Shown: piece by piece, positions 1 through 6,660 of the stretch
How the letters are laid out: the number at the start of each line of letters is the position of its first letter
Numbering within the stretch: the stretch's first letter is position 1
From: PHAA01 sp022706565
GTDB taxonomy: Bacteria; Bacillota; Syntrophomonadia; Syntrophomonadales; Syntrophomonadaceae
Length of the DNA stretch: 64,000 nucleotides
NCBI GenBank assembly: GCA_040769385.1
Contig: JAXGLD010000003.1
Location: 310,001-374,000, forward strand
Direction: 5' to 3'
The notes under the pieces: model-generated
What the model was told of the DNA's origin: nothing
Database searches by the model: none
What the model saw: the letters and a program-made list of their open reading frames with translations, nothing else
Translations under genes and position numbers: made by a program

Positions 1-333
1 GTGCAAAAGGAACAGCTGACCCGCCAAAAACCCAAGAAATTAAAAAATGTGATTGAACGCACCCACACATTTCTGGAAAAGGCGCAGCATATCTCCCCGG
101 AAATAGACCTACGGGGTAAATACGCCGAGGATGCCATAACGGAATTGGACAAATACCTGGAGGATGCCAACCTGGCTGGTCTGGACCGGGTCCGGGTTAT
201 ACACGGCAAGGGGACGGGAGCGCTGCGTCTGGCGGTTCGGGAATACCTGCAGGGTCACCGCCTGGTGCGGGAATTCCGGGATGGTATGCGCCAGGAAGGC
301 GGCTATGGAGTTACGGTGATTGAATTTAAGTAA
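1..333 (+). CDS. mutS2: Endonuclease MutS2, C-terminal Smr domain (5' truncated by window)
   Basis: The reading frame is open from the first base and ends with TAA at 331-333. Its 110 residues match the C-terminal end of MutS2: a basic linker followed by an Smr domain with the LRG motif (DLRGKYAEDA, about residues 36-45 of the fragment) and the HGKGTGALR motif (about residues 69-77), which form the nuclease core. In Firmicutes MutS2 acts on branched DNA and on collided ribosomes through this domain. The GTG at position 1 is almost certainly internal, because Smr domains of this type end a protein of about 780 residues and no ribosome-binding site can be seen. The family call is secure; the length of the full gene is unknown here. 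Confidence 0.9.
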   Translation: MQKEQLTRQKPKKLKNVIERTHTFLEKAQHISPEIDLRGKYAEDAITELDKYLEDANLAGLDRVRVIHGKGTGALRLAVREYLQGHRLVREFRDGMRQEGGYGVTVIEFK

Positions 334-350
334 AACCTGCATACAGACAG

Positions 351-396
351 AGCGCACCCAAGACATATAAACAAGTCCGGGTGCGCTTTTGTTTTA
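351..396 (+). terminator. Intrinsic terminator after mutS2
   Basis: Perfect 9-bp arms AGCGCACCC (351-359) and GGGTGCGCT (379-387) are followed by TTTGTTTT. The hairpin lies 17 bases after the mutS2 stop and between convergent genes. The U-rich tail is on the plus strand, so it mainly serves mutS2. Confidence 0.85.
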
Positions 397-402
397 CTGC
401 AA

Positions 403-2754
403 TTATCGCTGGTGAGAGTCAATCGGACAAGACGGCAGGCTCTGTCCGACCGGCAAGACGATCTCATAGACATATTTTGCGGAACACCCTGGTCGAGCCA
501 GGTAGAGTTTGCCCTGGTTGCGCGGATCAGTGCATATTTTTGCCACATTGGTAGTAGGCTTGGCCGGCACCTCGCTGGTATGAATCGGGCAAGACTCAGT
601 AGGGATAATGGTGCTCGGTCTGCCATCAGTGTCAACCTCGACTCTGTTAATGCCGATCGGGTCAGGGCAGTACTGGGTGGCTCTCAATCCGGTCTGCCGG
701 CAGATATTAATAGTATGACTACTGCTGCACACCTCGGTTGGAGCCTTGCTCTTCAGACTGTATTCGGTCACCGCCGGACACAAGTAGCCAGGTTTCTGCC
801 CGCTTTGGCTGCAGACCGTGACCTTTTCGATTCCGGCCGGCATTGGCCAGCTACCGGCACTCACTCCCTGATGGGCTTTTTGCATCATGGCTTTGAACAA
901 TAAGGCTGGCGCCCCGCCCCCGGCTACATTGACCATTTTATACTTCTGCTCATCGAATCCCATCCACACCGCAGCTGCAAAGCGAGGAGTGACACCACAG
1001 AACCAAATGTCGGTAAACTCCTCGCTGGTACCGGTTTTACCAGCTGTGGGTACATTGGGCACCTTGGCACGGGTGCCGGTCCCGGATTCGACCACCGTCT
1101 GCAGCATGTTGTTCATTAGCCAGGCGGTTTCCGGACTCATTACCCGTTGACCGTTGGGCTGGTACTCATAGATAGTGACCCCGCTCATATTCTCAATTTT
1201 ATTTATGAAATGAGGCTGATGGAAAATGCCGCCGTTGCTGAATACAGCGTAAGCCCCCGCCATCTGTACGGGCGTGACCCCTTTGGTCAATCCGCCCAAT
1301 CCCAGCGCGGCCAGGTTAAGGTCGTTGGTACCCGGGGTGTCAATAAGGGACAAGCCAAGTGCCCGGCCCATGTCGAAGCCATATCTGGTGCCAAGTTTGT
1401 CCTCCATTTGTACAGCAAAGGTATTGACTGATAACTTTACCGCTGTGCGCATGGTGATATAGCCCCGGTATACACCGTCATAATTGGCTGGTTTCCACAC
1501 CCCATTGGCGGTATTGTAAGAAACCGGTGCATCATTGAAAGACGTATAAGGCATATAACCCTGTTCAAGGGCGGGCGCGTATACAGTCAGTGGCTTGATC
1601 GATGAACCCGGTTGGCGATAGGCGCTGGTGGCCCGGTTGAATCCGCGCACCTGTTCATATTTACGTCCCCCCATAATGGCCAACACGCCGCCGTTGCTGC
1701 TGTCCACCAGCGCCATACCCACCTGTACCTGCGGGCCGTTCTTGATACCGCTGGGGAAATTGGAGGCTTTTTCAAAGTACTCCTCGGCATGATCTTGCAG
1801 GGCTGGGTTGAGATTGGTATAAATCCTCAGCCCGGCGGTATAGATAACACTGTCGTTGCCCCCGAAATCCTTATTTTGGGACAATATAGCGGCAGCCTCG
1901 TCAATGACCGCATCAGTGTAAAAACCATGGCTGGTGATGACATCTTTGGTCTGGGCCAGGACGATCGGATGCTCGTAGGCTTGATCAGCCTGGTCGGAAT
2001 CGATGAAGCCCGAATCCACCATGCTGTACAAGACTTGTTTCTGTCTGGTTTTGGCGGCTTCCAAATTCGAAAAGGGATTATAGTTGTTGGGACTCTGGAT
2101 CAAACCGGCCAGCATAGAGGCTTCAGGCAGGGACAACTCGCTGACATCCTTGCCGAAAAAGGTGTGGGCGGCAGCTTGTACCCCGTAAGCACCAGCTCCG
2201 AAGTATATTTTGTTGAGGTACATCTCCAGGATCTCATCTTTTGAATAGGTAGCCTCGATCTTGAAGGCCAGGAACATCTCTTTGATCTTTCTCTCCCAGT
2301 TCTTGTCATTGGAGAGAAAGGAACTCCTGGCCAACTGCTGAGTGATAGTGCTGGCTCCCTGTCCGGTCATATCGCCAACCTGGAAGTTTCTGAGCACCGC
2401 TCTGGCGATTCCTTTGATATTGATGCCATGGTGGTTGTAAAACTCTTTGTCTTCCGTGGCGATAAAGGCCTGGATCAACTCATGGGGTACCTGCTCCAGA
2501 CTGACGTCCATCCGGTTCTCCGGTCCGTGCAGTCTGTTGAACACATTACCCTCCAGGTCATAGAGCAGGGTAGTATTTGCCCCAACCAATTGTTGCGGGT
2601 CGAAGGCCGGCAGGGCCTTGGCAGCGTAGGTGGAAAGAGCTGCCACAAAGGCGATAATAATCAAGAGAAGTATCGTTAGCAAAAGCCTTCCCTTGTTTAT
2701 CCGGCGAGATGGTTTGGGCGGTGTGCTGGGCGTTGGAGTAGGGGTTGCAGCCAT
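403..2754 (-). CDS. ponA: Class A penicillin-binding protein (PBP1A family)
   Basis: Bifunctional peptidoglycan synthase of 783 residues, anchored in the membrane with its enzyme domains outside. A short Pro/Thr-rich cytoplasmic tail is followed by one membrane helix (about 24-46). The glycosyltransferase 51 domain carries ATEDKEFYNHHG with the catalytic Glu (about 97-108) and GASTITQQLAR (about 133). The transpeptidase domain has SSIK (active serine), SVN and KTGTSEEF in the expected order. The last ~130 residues are unusual in holding nine cysteines, several in C-x2-[ST]-G contexts, and could form disulfides or bind metal. The ATG has AGGAGG 12 bases upstream. It is transcribed divergently from tyrS. 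Confidence 0.93.
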   Translation of the reverse strand: MAATPTPTPSTPPKPSRRINKGRLLLTILLLIIIAFVAALSTYAAKALPAFDPQQLVGANTTLLYDLEGNVFNRLHGPENRMDVSLEQVPHELIQAFIATEDKEFYNHHGINIKGIARAVLRNFQVGDMTGQGASTITQQLARSSFLSNDKNWERKIKEMFLAFKIEATYSKDEILEMYLNKIYFGAGAYGVQAAAHTFFGKDVSELSLPEASMLAGLIQSPNNYNPFSNLEAAKTRQKQVLYSMVDSGFIDSDQADQAYEHPIVLAQTKDVITSHGFYTDAVIDEAAAILSQNKDFGGNDSVIYTAGLRIYTNLNPALQDHAEEYFEKASNFPSGIKNGPQVQVGMALVDSSNGGVLAIMGGRKYEQVRGFNRATSAYRQPGSSIKPLTVYAPALEQGYMPYTSFNDAPVSYNTANGVWKPANYDGVYRGYITMRTAVKLSVNTFAVQMEDKLGTRYGFDMGRALGLSLIDTPGTNDLNLAALGLGGLTKGVTPVQMAGAYAVFSNGGIFHQPHFINKIENMSGVTIYEYQPNGQRVMSPETAWLMNNMLQTVVESGTGTRAKVPNVPTAGKTGTSEEFTDIWFCGVTPRFAAAVWMGFDEQKYKMVNVAGGGAPALLFKAMMQKAHQGVSAGSWPMPAGIEKVTVCSQSGQKPGYLCPAVTEYSLKSKAPTEVCSSSHTINICRQTGLRATQYCPDPIGINRVEVDTDGRPSTIIPTESCPIHTSEVPAKPTTNVAKICTDPRNQGKLYLARPGCSAKYVYEIVLPVGQSLPSCPIDSHQR

Positions 2755-2841
2755 AGATTAACATCGCCTCCTGGATAACTGGTTGATATACTGGCACAAA
2801 AGTATAGATTCACGTCGACATCACGGACAGATCCGCCCATT

Positions 2842-2871
2842 TTTATACGGAACTCTATATCCATTTGACAA
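2842..2871 (-). promoter_or_regulatory. Candidate sigma-A promoter for the PBP gene
   Basis: On the minus strand, TTGTCA (2871-2866) and TATAAA (2847-2842) are separated by 18 bases, which puts the start of transcription about 80 bases before the PBP ATG. The 247-base gap between the PBP gene and tyrS holds this site and the tyrS leader structures. Motif reading only. Confidence 0.5.
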
Positions 2872-2922
2872 AAACGCCTAAATTCCTGCTTGTTCGCTGA
2901 TAATATAGGCAGCGAAAGTCGT

Positions 2923-2981
2923 ATATGCAGGCTTCATGCCTCATTATTGCATATCTCTAAAACGATATGCTATCATTTTTT
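2923..2981 (+). promoter_or_regulatory. Possible attenuator in the tyrS leader
   Basis: A hairpin GCATATC (2949-2955) / GATATGC (2964-2970) followed by TATCATTTTTT resembles a weak terminator 20 bases before the tyrS ribosome-binding site. Its 5' arm can pair instead with ATATGCA at 2923-2929 (through TGCATAT, 2948-2954), so two exclusive folds are possible. No T-box consensus is present. The stems are short and AT-rich, so this is tentative. Confidence 0.35.
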
Positions 2982-3001
2982 AATGGCAAGGAGGTTACGA
3001 A

Positions 3002-4216
3002 ATGGAGACTTCATATAAAGAGGAAGCTCGGCGGCAACTGGATTTGATTGAGCGCGGAGTAGCGGAGATCCTCCCCCGGGAGGAACTGCTGCAGAAGCTG
3101 GAGATATCAATCCGGGACGGCAAACCGCTAAAGATAAAACTGGGTTTAGATCCTACGGCTCCTGATATTCACCTGGGCCATACGGTGGTCTTGAATAAAA
3201 TGCGTCAGTTTCAGGATCTGGGCCATGAGGTCCATTTGATCATCGGTGATTACACTGGTCTTATCGGGGATCCCAGCGGCAAATCGGAAACCCGCCGGCA
3301 GTTGACCGAAGAGGAAATCATCGACAATGCCCGCACCTATCAGGAACAGATCTTCAAAGTACTCGACCCTGACAAGACCATAGTCCATTTCAACAGTGAA
3401 TGGCTCAAACCCCTCCAGCTCATCGATGTCCTGCAACTGGCCGCCAAATACACTGTCGCCCGCATGATGGAGCGGGACGATTTCGAGAAGCGCTACAAGG
3501 AAGGCTTGCCCATCGGCGTGCACGAATTCATGTACCCGCTGATGCAGGGTTATGATTCGGTCGCATTGCAGTGTGATCTGGAGATGGGCGGCACCGACCA
3601 AAAGTTCAATTTGCTGGTAGGCCGGCATCTGCTTAAAGAATACGGATATGAACCGCAGGTAGCATTGATGATGCCCATCCTGGAGGGCACCGATGGGGTG
3701 CAGAAGATGAGCAAGAGCCTGGGCAATTATATCGGGGTTACTGATGACTCCTATGAAATGTTCGGCAAAACCATGTCCATCAGCGATAGTCTGATAACCA
3801 GGTATTTTGAACTCCTGACCCGGGTGCCGATGGAGGAGATCAAGAGTATGCAGGAGCAGATGGAGAGCGGTACCTTGAATCCCCGTGATGCCAAAATAAG
3901 GCTGGCCATGGAACTGGTTTCCATATTCCATAGCCCGGAAGAAGCAGTCCAGGCCATGGAGAGGTTCAAACTGGTTTATTCCCAGCGCGATATCCCCGAT
4001 GATATCCCGGTCATTGTCGCCGAGGCCTCGGAAGTCTGGCTGCCTCGGTTTTTCACCGAGCACGGACTGGCAGCTTCGACCAGTGAGGGTCGGCGCATGA
4101 TCCAGCAGGGAGCAGTGCGGGTCAACGGAGAAAAATACCAGCAGGAAGAGTTGCGACTGGCCGATGAGATGGTAATTCAGATCGGCAAACGTAAATTTGC
4201 CCGAATCAAGGTATAA
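3002..4216 (+). CDS. tyrS: Tyrosyl-tRNA synthetase
   Basis: Class I aminoacyl-tRNA synthetase of 404 residues that charges tRNA-Tyr in the cytoplasm. The HIGH-type motif reads HLGH (about residue 56-59) inside LGLDPTAPDIHLGH, and the second signature is a full KMSKS (QKMSKSLGNY, about 234-243). A C-terminal S4-type RNA-binding segment ends the protein (IQQGAVRVNGEKY). A canonical KMSKS is the mark of the TyrZ-like branch; the E. coli TyrS type has KFGKT. The ATG is preceded by AAGGAGG at good spacing. The gene stands alone, with leader hairpins that may control it. Confidence 0.96.
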   Translation: METSYKEEARRQLDLIERGVAEILPREELLQKLEISIRDGKPLKIKLGLDPTAPDIHLGHTVVLNKMRQFQDLGHEVHLIIGDYTGLIGDPSGKSETRRQLTEEEIIDNARTYQEQIFKVLDPDKTIVHFNSEWLKPLQLIDVLQLAAKYTVARMMERDDFEKRYKEGLPIGVHEFMYPLMQGYDSVALQCDLEMGGTDQKFNLLVGRHLLKEYGYEPQVALMMPILEGTDGVQKMSKSLGNYIGVTDDSYEMFGKTMSISDSLITRYFELLTRVPMEEIKSMQEQMESGTLNPRDAKIRLAMELVSIFHSPEEAVQAMERFKLVYSQRDIPDDIPVIVAEASEVWLPRFFTEHGLAASTSEGRRMIQQGAVRVNGEKYQQEELRLADEMVIQIGKRKFARIKV

Positions 4217-4240
4217 TGCAGAGGTCTTGACGCGGTCCGA

Positions 4241-4295
4241 GCCCGGCCTTTCTATGACACCGTAAAATGGTACTCTGAGTGCTTTTTGGCCGGGC
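4241..4295. repeat. Inverted repeat between convergent genes
   Basis: Perfect 8-bp arms GCCCGGCC (4241-4248) and GGCCGGGC (4288-4295) enclose a 39-base loop, between tyrS and the minus-strand small gene. There is no T-run after either arm, so it is not a standard terminator, although its position suggests a transcript-end role. Confidence 0.4.
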
Positions 4296-4307
4296 GGGCT
4301 GATATTC

Positions 4308-4553
4308 TTATGTTCCCATTGACTTGAGCGCCGGCAGGATGTCGTTGACGTGACCCTCAAAGAATATGGCGTAGCCCCTAACATTGGGGTAGTCCAGGGA
4401 AAGCATTTTAATGAAGGTGAAACCAACTGCTTCCAGATCATCCTGGGGAGTATTGCGGATGTATTTCATGTGTTCATCGGTAATCTTCTTGGCCATGCAG
4501 TACACTTCCTTTTTCTTGGAATTGTACAAAGCTGTGGCTACCAGGGTTCTCAT
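4308..4553 (-). CDS. Hypothetical small protein (81 aa)
   Basis: Not a family I recognise. The predicted 81-residue protein is soluble, mixed-charge, and has no signal or membrane helix; the core from MAKKITDEHMKYIRNTPQDDL onward looks like a compact alpha/beta domain. The ATG at 4553 has AGGAGG ten bases upstream. An internal ATG at 4496, with GGAAG upstream, would give a 62-residue version. It is monocistronic and convergent with tyrS. Reality as a gene is supported by the ribosome-binding site and natural residue composition; a function cannot be given. Confidence 0.6.
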   Translation of the reverse strand: MRTLVATALYNSKKKEVYCMAKKITDEHMKYIRNTPQDDLEAVGFTFIKMLSLDYPNVRGYAIFFEGHVNDILPALKSMGT

Positions 4554-4831
4554 CTTTCATTAACCTCCTATCGGGTATCCCCCTCAACCCCCACACCTGA
4601 AATGCCTCATGTGATCCCTCCGACCACCGTGGTTGTTCAAATCCAAAGCGCCGGAAGCGGGGCTGATAAATCCAGTACAGTAAGATAGCACCAACCCAAG
4701 TGCAGGTATACGAATTTAAATGTTATCCCTTTGCCAGCTTCAATGCAAGTCTATCATTCACGGGTTGGCTATTCGTCCGGATTCTACGTCGAAGAGTGTC
4801 GAAAACTGAGTATATTCCTAAAAATTATGGA
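4554..4831. other. Intergenic stretch upstream of the formate operon promoter
   Basis: About 390 bases separate the small minus-strand gene (ending at 4553) from the NuoE-like start at 4946. The first 280 bases hold a ribosome-binding site for the minus gene, a near-palindrome ACCACCGTGGT at about 4621-4631 that could be an operator, and nothing else I can support. The remaining part holds the fdh promoter and leader hairpin listed separately. Confidence 0.5.
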
Positions 4832-4861
4832 TTGACGCTGTTTGTTATGATTGGATACAAT
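4832..4861 (+). promoter_or_regulatory. Candidate sigma-A promoter of the formate dehydrogenase operon
   Basis: TTGACG (4832-4837), an 18-base spacer and TACAAT (4856-4861) give a near-consensus promoter. Transcription would begin near 4868, so the transcript would start just before the leader hairpin at 4875 and have a leader of about 80 bases. Confidence 0.6.
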
Positions 4862-4874
4862 GGTATCGATACAA

Positions 4875-4918
4875 GGCCAGTCTCTTATTATTTATTAATA
4901 AGTCGAGGAAGACTGGCC
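4875..4918 (+). promoter_or_regulatory. Compound leader hairpin of the fdh operon
   Basis: Outer arms GGCCAGTCT (4875-4883) and AGACTGGCC (4910-4918) are perfectly complementary. Stacked directly on the 5' outer arm is an inner stem CTTATTA (4884-4890) / TAATAAG (4896-4902), leaving a 7-base bulge (4903-4909) on the 3' side only. The structure is followed by ATTTTCC and then the AAAGGAGGTGA ribosome-binding site at 4930. It could act as an attenuator, a 5' stabiliser or a protein-binding site; the short U tract argues against a strong terminator. Confidence 0.55.
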
Positions 4919-4945
4919 ATTTTCCCTGAAAGGAGGTGACAAGAA

Positions 4946-5392
4946 TTGGCTAACATCCGAGAAATCATCCTATCCTTTCGGGATAAACCAGGTGGAATTA
5001 TAGAAGCATATCATGCCGTGCAGAGAGAATGCAATTACCTGCCGAAAGAGACTATCTCCATTGCAGCCGAGGTATTTGGCGTATCTGAAGCTCAAGCCTA
5101 CGGTGTCGCAACCTTTTATTCCTATCTTTCCGTTGCCCCACGCGGCAAATATATAATCAGGATGTGCGAGAGCGCACCCTGCCACATCGCCGGTGCTGAC
5201 GCCCTGATCAAAGCATTTGAAGACGCCCTGGGCATCAAGGTCGGAGAGACAACTGCAGACGGCAAGTTCACCCTGGAATTGACCGAATGTGTGGGACAAT
5301 GTCAGGGAACCCCGGTTATCACCATCAACAGTGTTCCCTACGTGGATCTGAATCCCGCCCAAGTGGATACGGTGCTAGCCCTGTGCCAGTAA
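4946..5392 (+). CDS. nuoE: NuoE-like [2Fe-2S] subunit of NAD(H)-dependent formate dehydrogenase
   Basis: Thioredoxin-fold electron carrier of 148 residues, homologous to the 24-kDa subunit of complex I and to HydC of multimeric hydrogenases. The [2Fe-2S] ligands are visible as C-x4-C in MCESAPCHIAG (about residues 74-79) and C-x3-C in TECVGQCQGT (about 115-119). It starts at TTG 4946, chosen because AAAGGAGGTGA lies right upstream and the protein then begins at the usual family position. It is the first gene of the operon nuoE-nuoF-fdhA-focA and would pass electrons between the flavin subunit and FdhA. The length is normal for the family. Confidence 0.92.
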   Translation: MANIREIILSFRDKPGGIIEAYHAVQRECNYLPKETISIAAEVFGVSEAQAYGVATFYSYLSVAPRGKYIIRMCESAPCHIAGADALIKAFEDALGIKVGETTADGKFTLELTECVGQCQGTPVITINSVPYVDLNPAQVDTVLALCQ

Positions 5393-5418
5393 ATATAGAG
5401 AGAAAGGAGGGGATTGGA

Positions 5419-6645
5419 TTGTTAGAAGAGAAACGCATTGTACTTCGCAATGCGGGCAACATTGACCCGGAAGATATTAAAGATTATCTGCGAGTCGGCG
5501 GCTATCGGGGACTGGAAAAGGCTCGCAGCATGAGCACTGTGGACCTCATCGAAGAAGTGAAAAAATCCGGGCTCAGAGGCCGTGGCGGAGCTGCTTTCAA
5601 TTGCGGCATGAAGTGGTCTTTCGTACCAACCAACCGGGGCGAGACATTTGTGGTGTGCAACCTGGATGAAGGCGAACCCGGAACTTATAAGGACCGGACC
5701 ATAGTGCAGAAAGACCCGCAGACGCTCCTGGAAGGAATGGCGATTTGTGCGCACGCCATCAATTCCAAACAGGGGTATATCTACTGCCGGGGTGAGTACC
5801 CCTATGTAGTGGACCTGCTGAACAAAGCCATCAACCAGGCTAAAGAGGCCGGAGTGCTGGGCGATTTCAACATTGAAGTGCGCATGGGCGGCGGTGCCTA
5901 TGTATGTGGTGAGGAGACCGCTCTCATTGAATCGATAGAAGGTCATCGTGGCGAACCTCGTTTCAAACCTCCGTTCCCAGGCGTAGAAGGTCTATGGGGA
6001 CGGCCTACGGTAGTTAATAACGTGGAGACATTTGCCAACCTGCCGGAGATCGTTCTCAACGGTGCCGAATGGTTTAAATCCATTGGGGCACCCAATTATA
6101 CCGGCACCAAAGTGCTGACCTTGACTGGCGACGTTAAGAACCGGATTTTCATCGAAGTCCCGACCACCACCACCCTGCGGGAGGTCGTCTTCGGATTCGG
6201 TGGAGGAATCAAAGACGACAAGAAGTTTAAAGCCGTCCAGGTGGGAGGAACATCCGGCGGTTTTATACCCGAGCACCTGCTCGACACCCAGATCGATGCC
6301 GACTCCATGAGGAGTATAGGCGCAACTTTGGGTACCGGAGCAGTTTTTGTCATGGATGAAACCCGCGATATCGTGGATATCGTGACCCGTATATCCAAGT
6401 TCTTTGAACATGAATCATGCGGTAAATGCAATCCCTGCCGGGAAGGAACTTATCGCGCCTACGAAATATTGAAGAAGATCAACCAAGGCCAGGCAGTGGC
6501 CCAAGACATTGACAACCTGACGGTCCTGGGCCGGGTAATGGAGAAGGCTTGCTTATGTGGTCTGGGTCAGGCGGCGCCATCGCCGACGCTGACTACTTTG
6601 CAGCATTTCTATCCCGAATACCAGGCCCGGCTGCGAGCCCAATAG
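5419..6645 (+). CDS. nuoF: NuoF-like flavin/NADH-binding subunit of formate dehydrogenase
   Basis: Flavoprotein of 408 residues in the 51-kDa complex I subunit family, the likely site of NAD(H) exchange. GRGGAAFNCGMKW (about 52-64) is the FMN/NADH glycine-rich region, GGGAYVCGEETALI (about 157-170) the FMN site, and the N3-type [4Fe-4S] cluster is marked by SCGKCNPCREGT and a later CLCGLG. It lacks the N-terminal thioredoxin-like and C-terminal 2[4Fe-4S] extensions seen in electron-bifurcating HydB/HylB forms. The start is TTG 5419 with AAAGGAGG eight bases upstream; an in-frame extension to 5287 would overlap nuoE and has no ribosome-binding site. Confidence 0.93.
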   Translation: MLEEKRIVLRNAGNIDPEDIKDYLRVGGYRGLEKARSMSTVDLIEEVKKSGLRGRGGAAFNCGMKWSFVPTNRGETFVVCNLDEGEPGTYKDRTIVQKDPQTLLEGMAICAHAINSKQGYIYCRGEYPYVVDLLNKAINQAKEAGVLGDFNIEVRMGGGAYVCGEETALIESIEGHRGEPRFKPPFPGVEGLWGRPTVVNNVETFANLPEIVLNGAEWFKSIGAPNYTGTKVLTLTGDVKNRIFIEVPTTTTLREVVFGFGGGIKDDKKFKAVQVGGTSGGFIPEHLLDTQIDADSMRSIGATLGTGAVFVMDETRDIVDIVTRISKFFEHESCGKCNPCREGTYRAYEILKKINQGQAVAQDIDNLTVLGRVMEKACLCGLGQAAPSPTLTTLQHFYPEYQARLRAQ

Positions 6646-6660
6646 AGAGGAGGGAAAGAA

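Noticed and set aside
2872..3001. T-box riboswitch upstream of tyrS
   Set aside because: No AGGGTGGNACCGCG-type T-box sequence and no room for a full stem I; only short alternative hairpins are seen.
3146..4441. Long minus-strand frame (431 codons) opposite tyrS
   Set aside because: Antisense to a clear synthetase gene; residue composition is unnatural and there is no family match. It also runs through the start of the better-supported small gene at 4308-4553.
4700..4939. Plus-strand 79-codon frame before the NuoE-like gene
   Set aside because: It has no ribosome-binding site, spans the fdh promoter and hairpin, and has no protein-like features.
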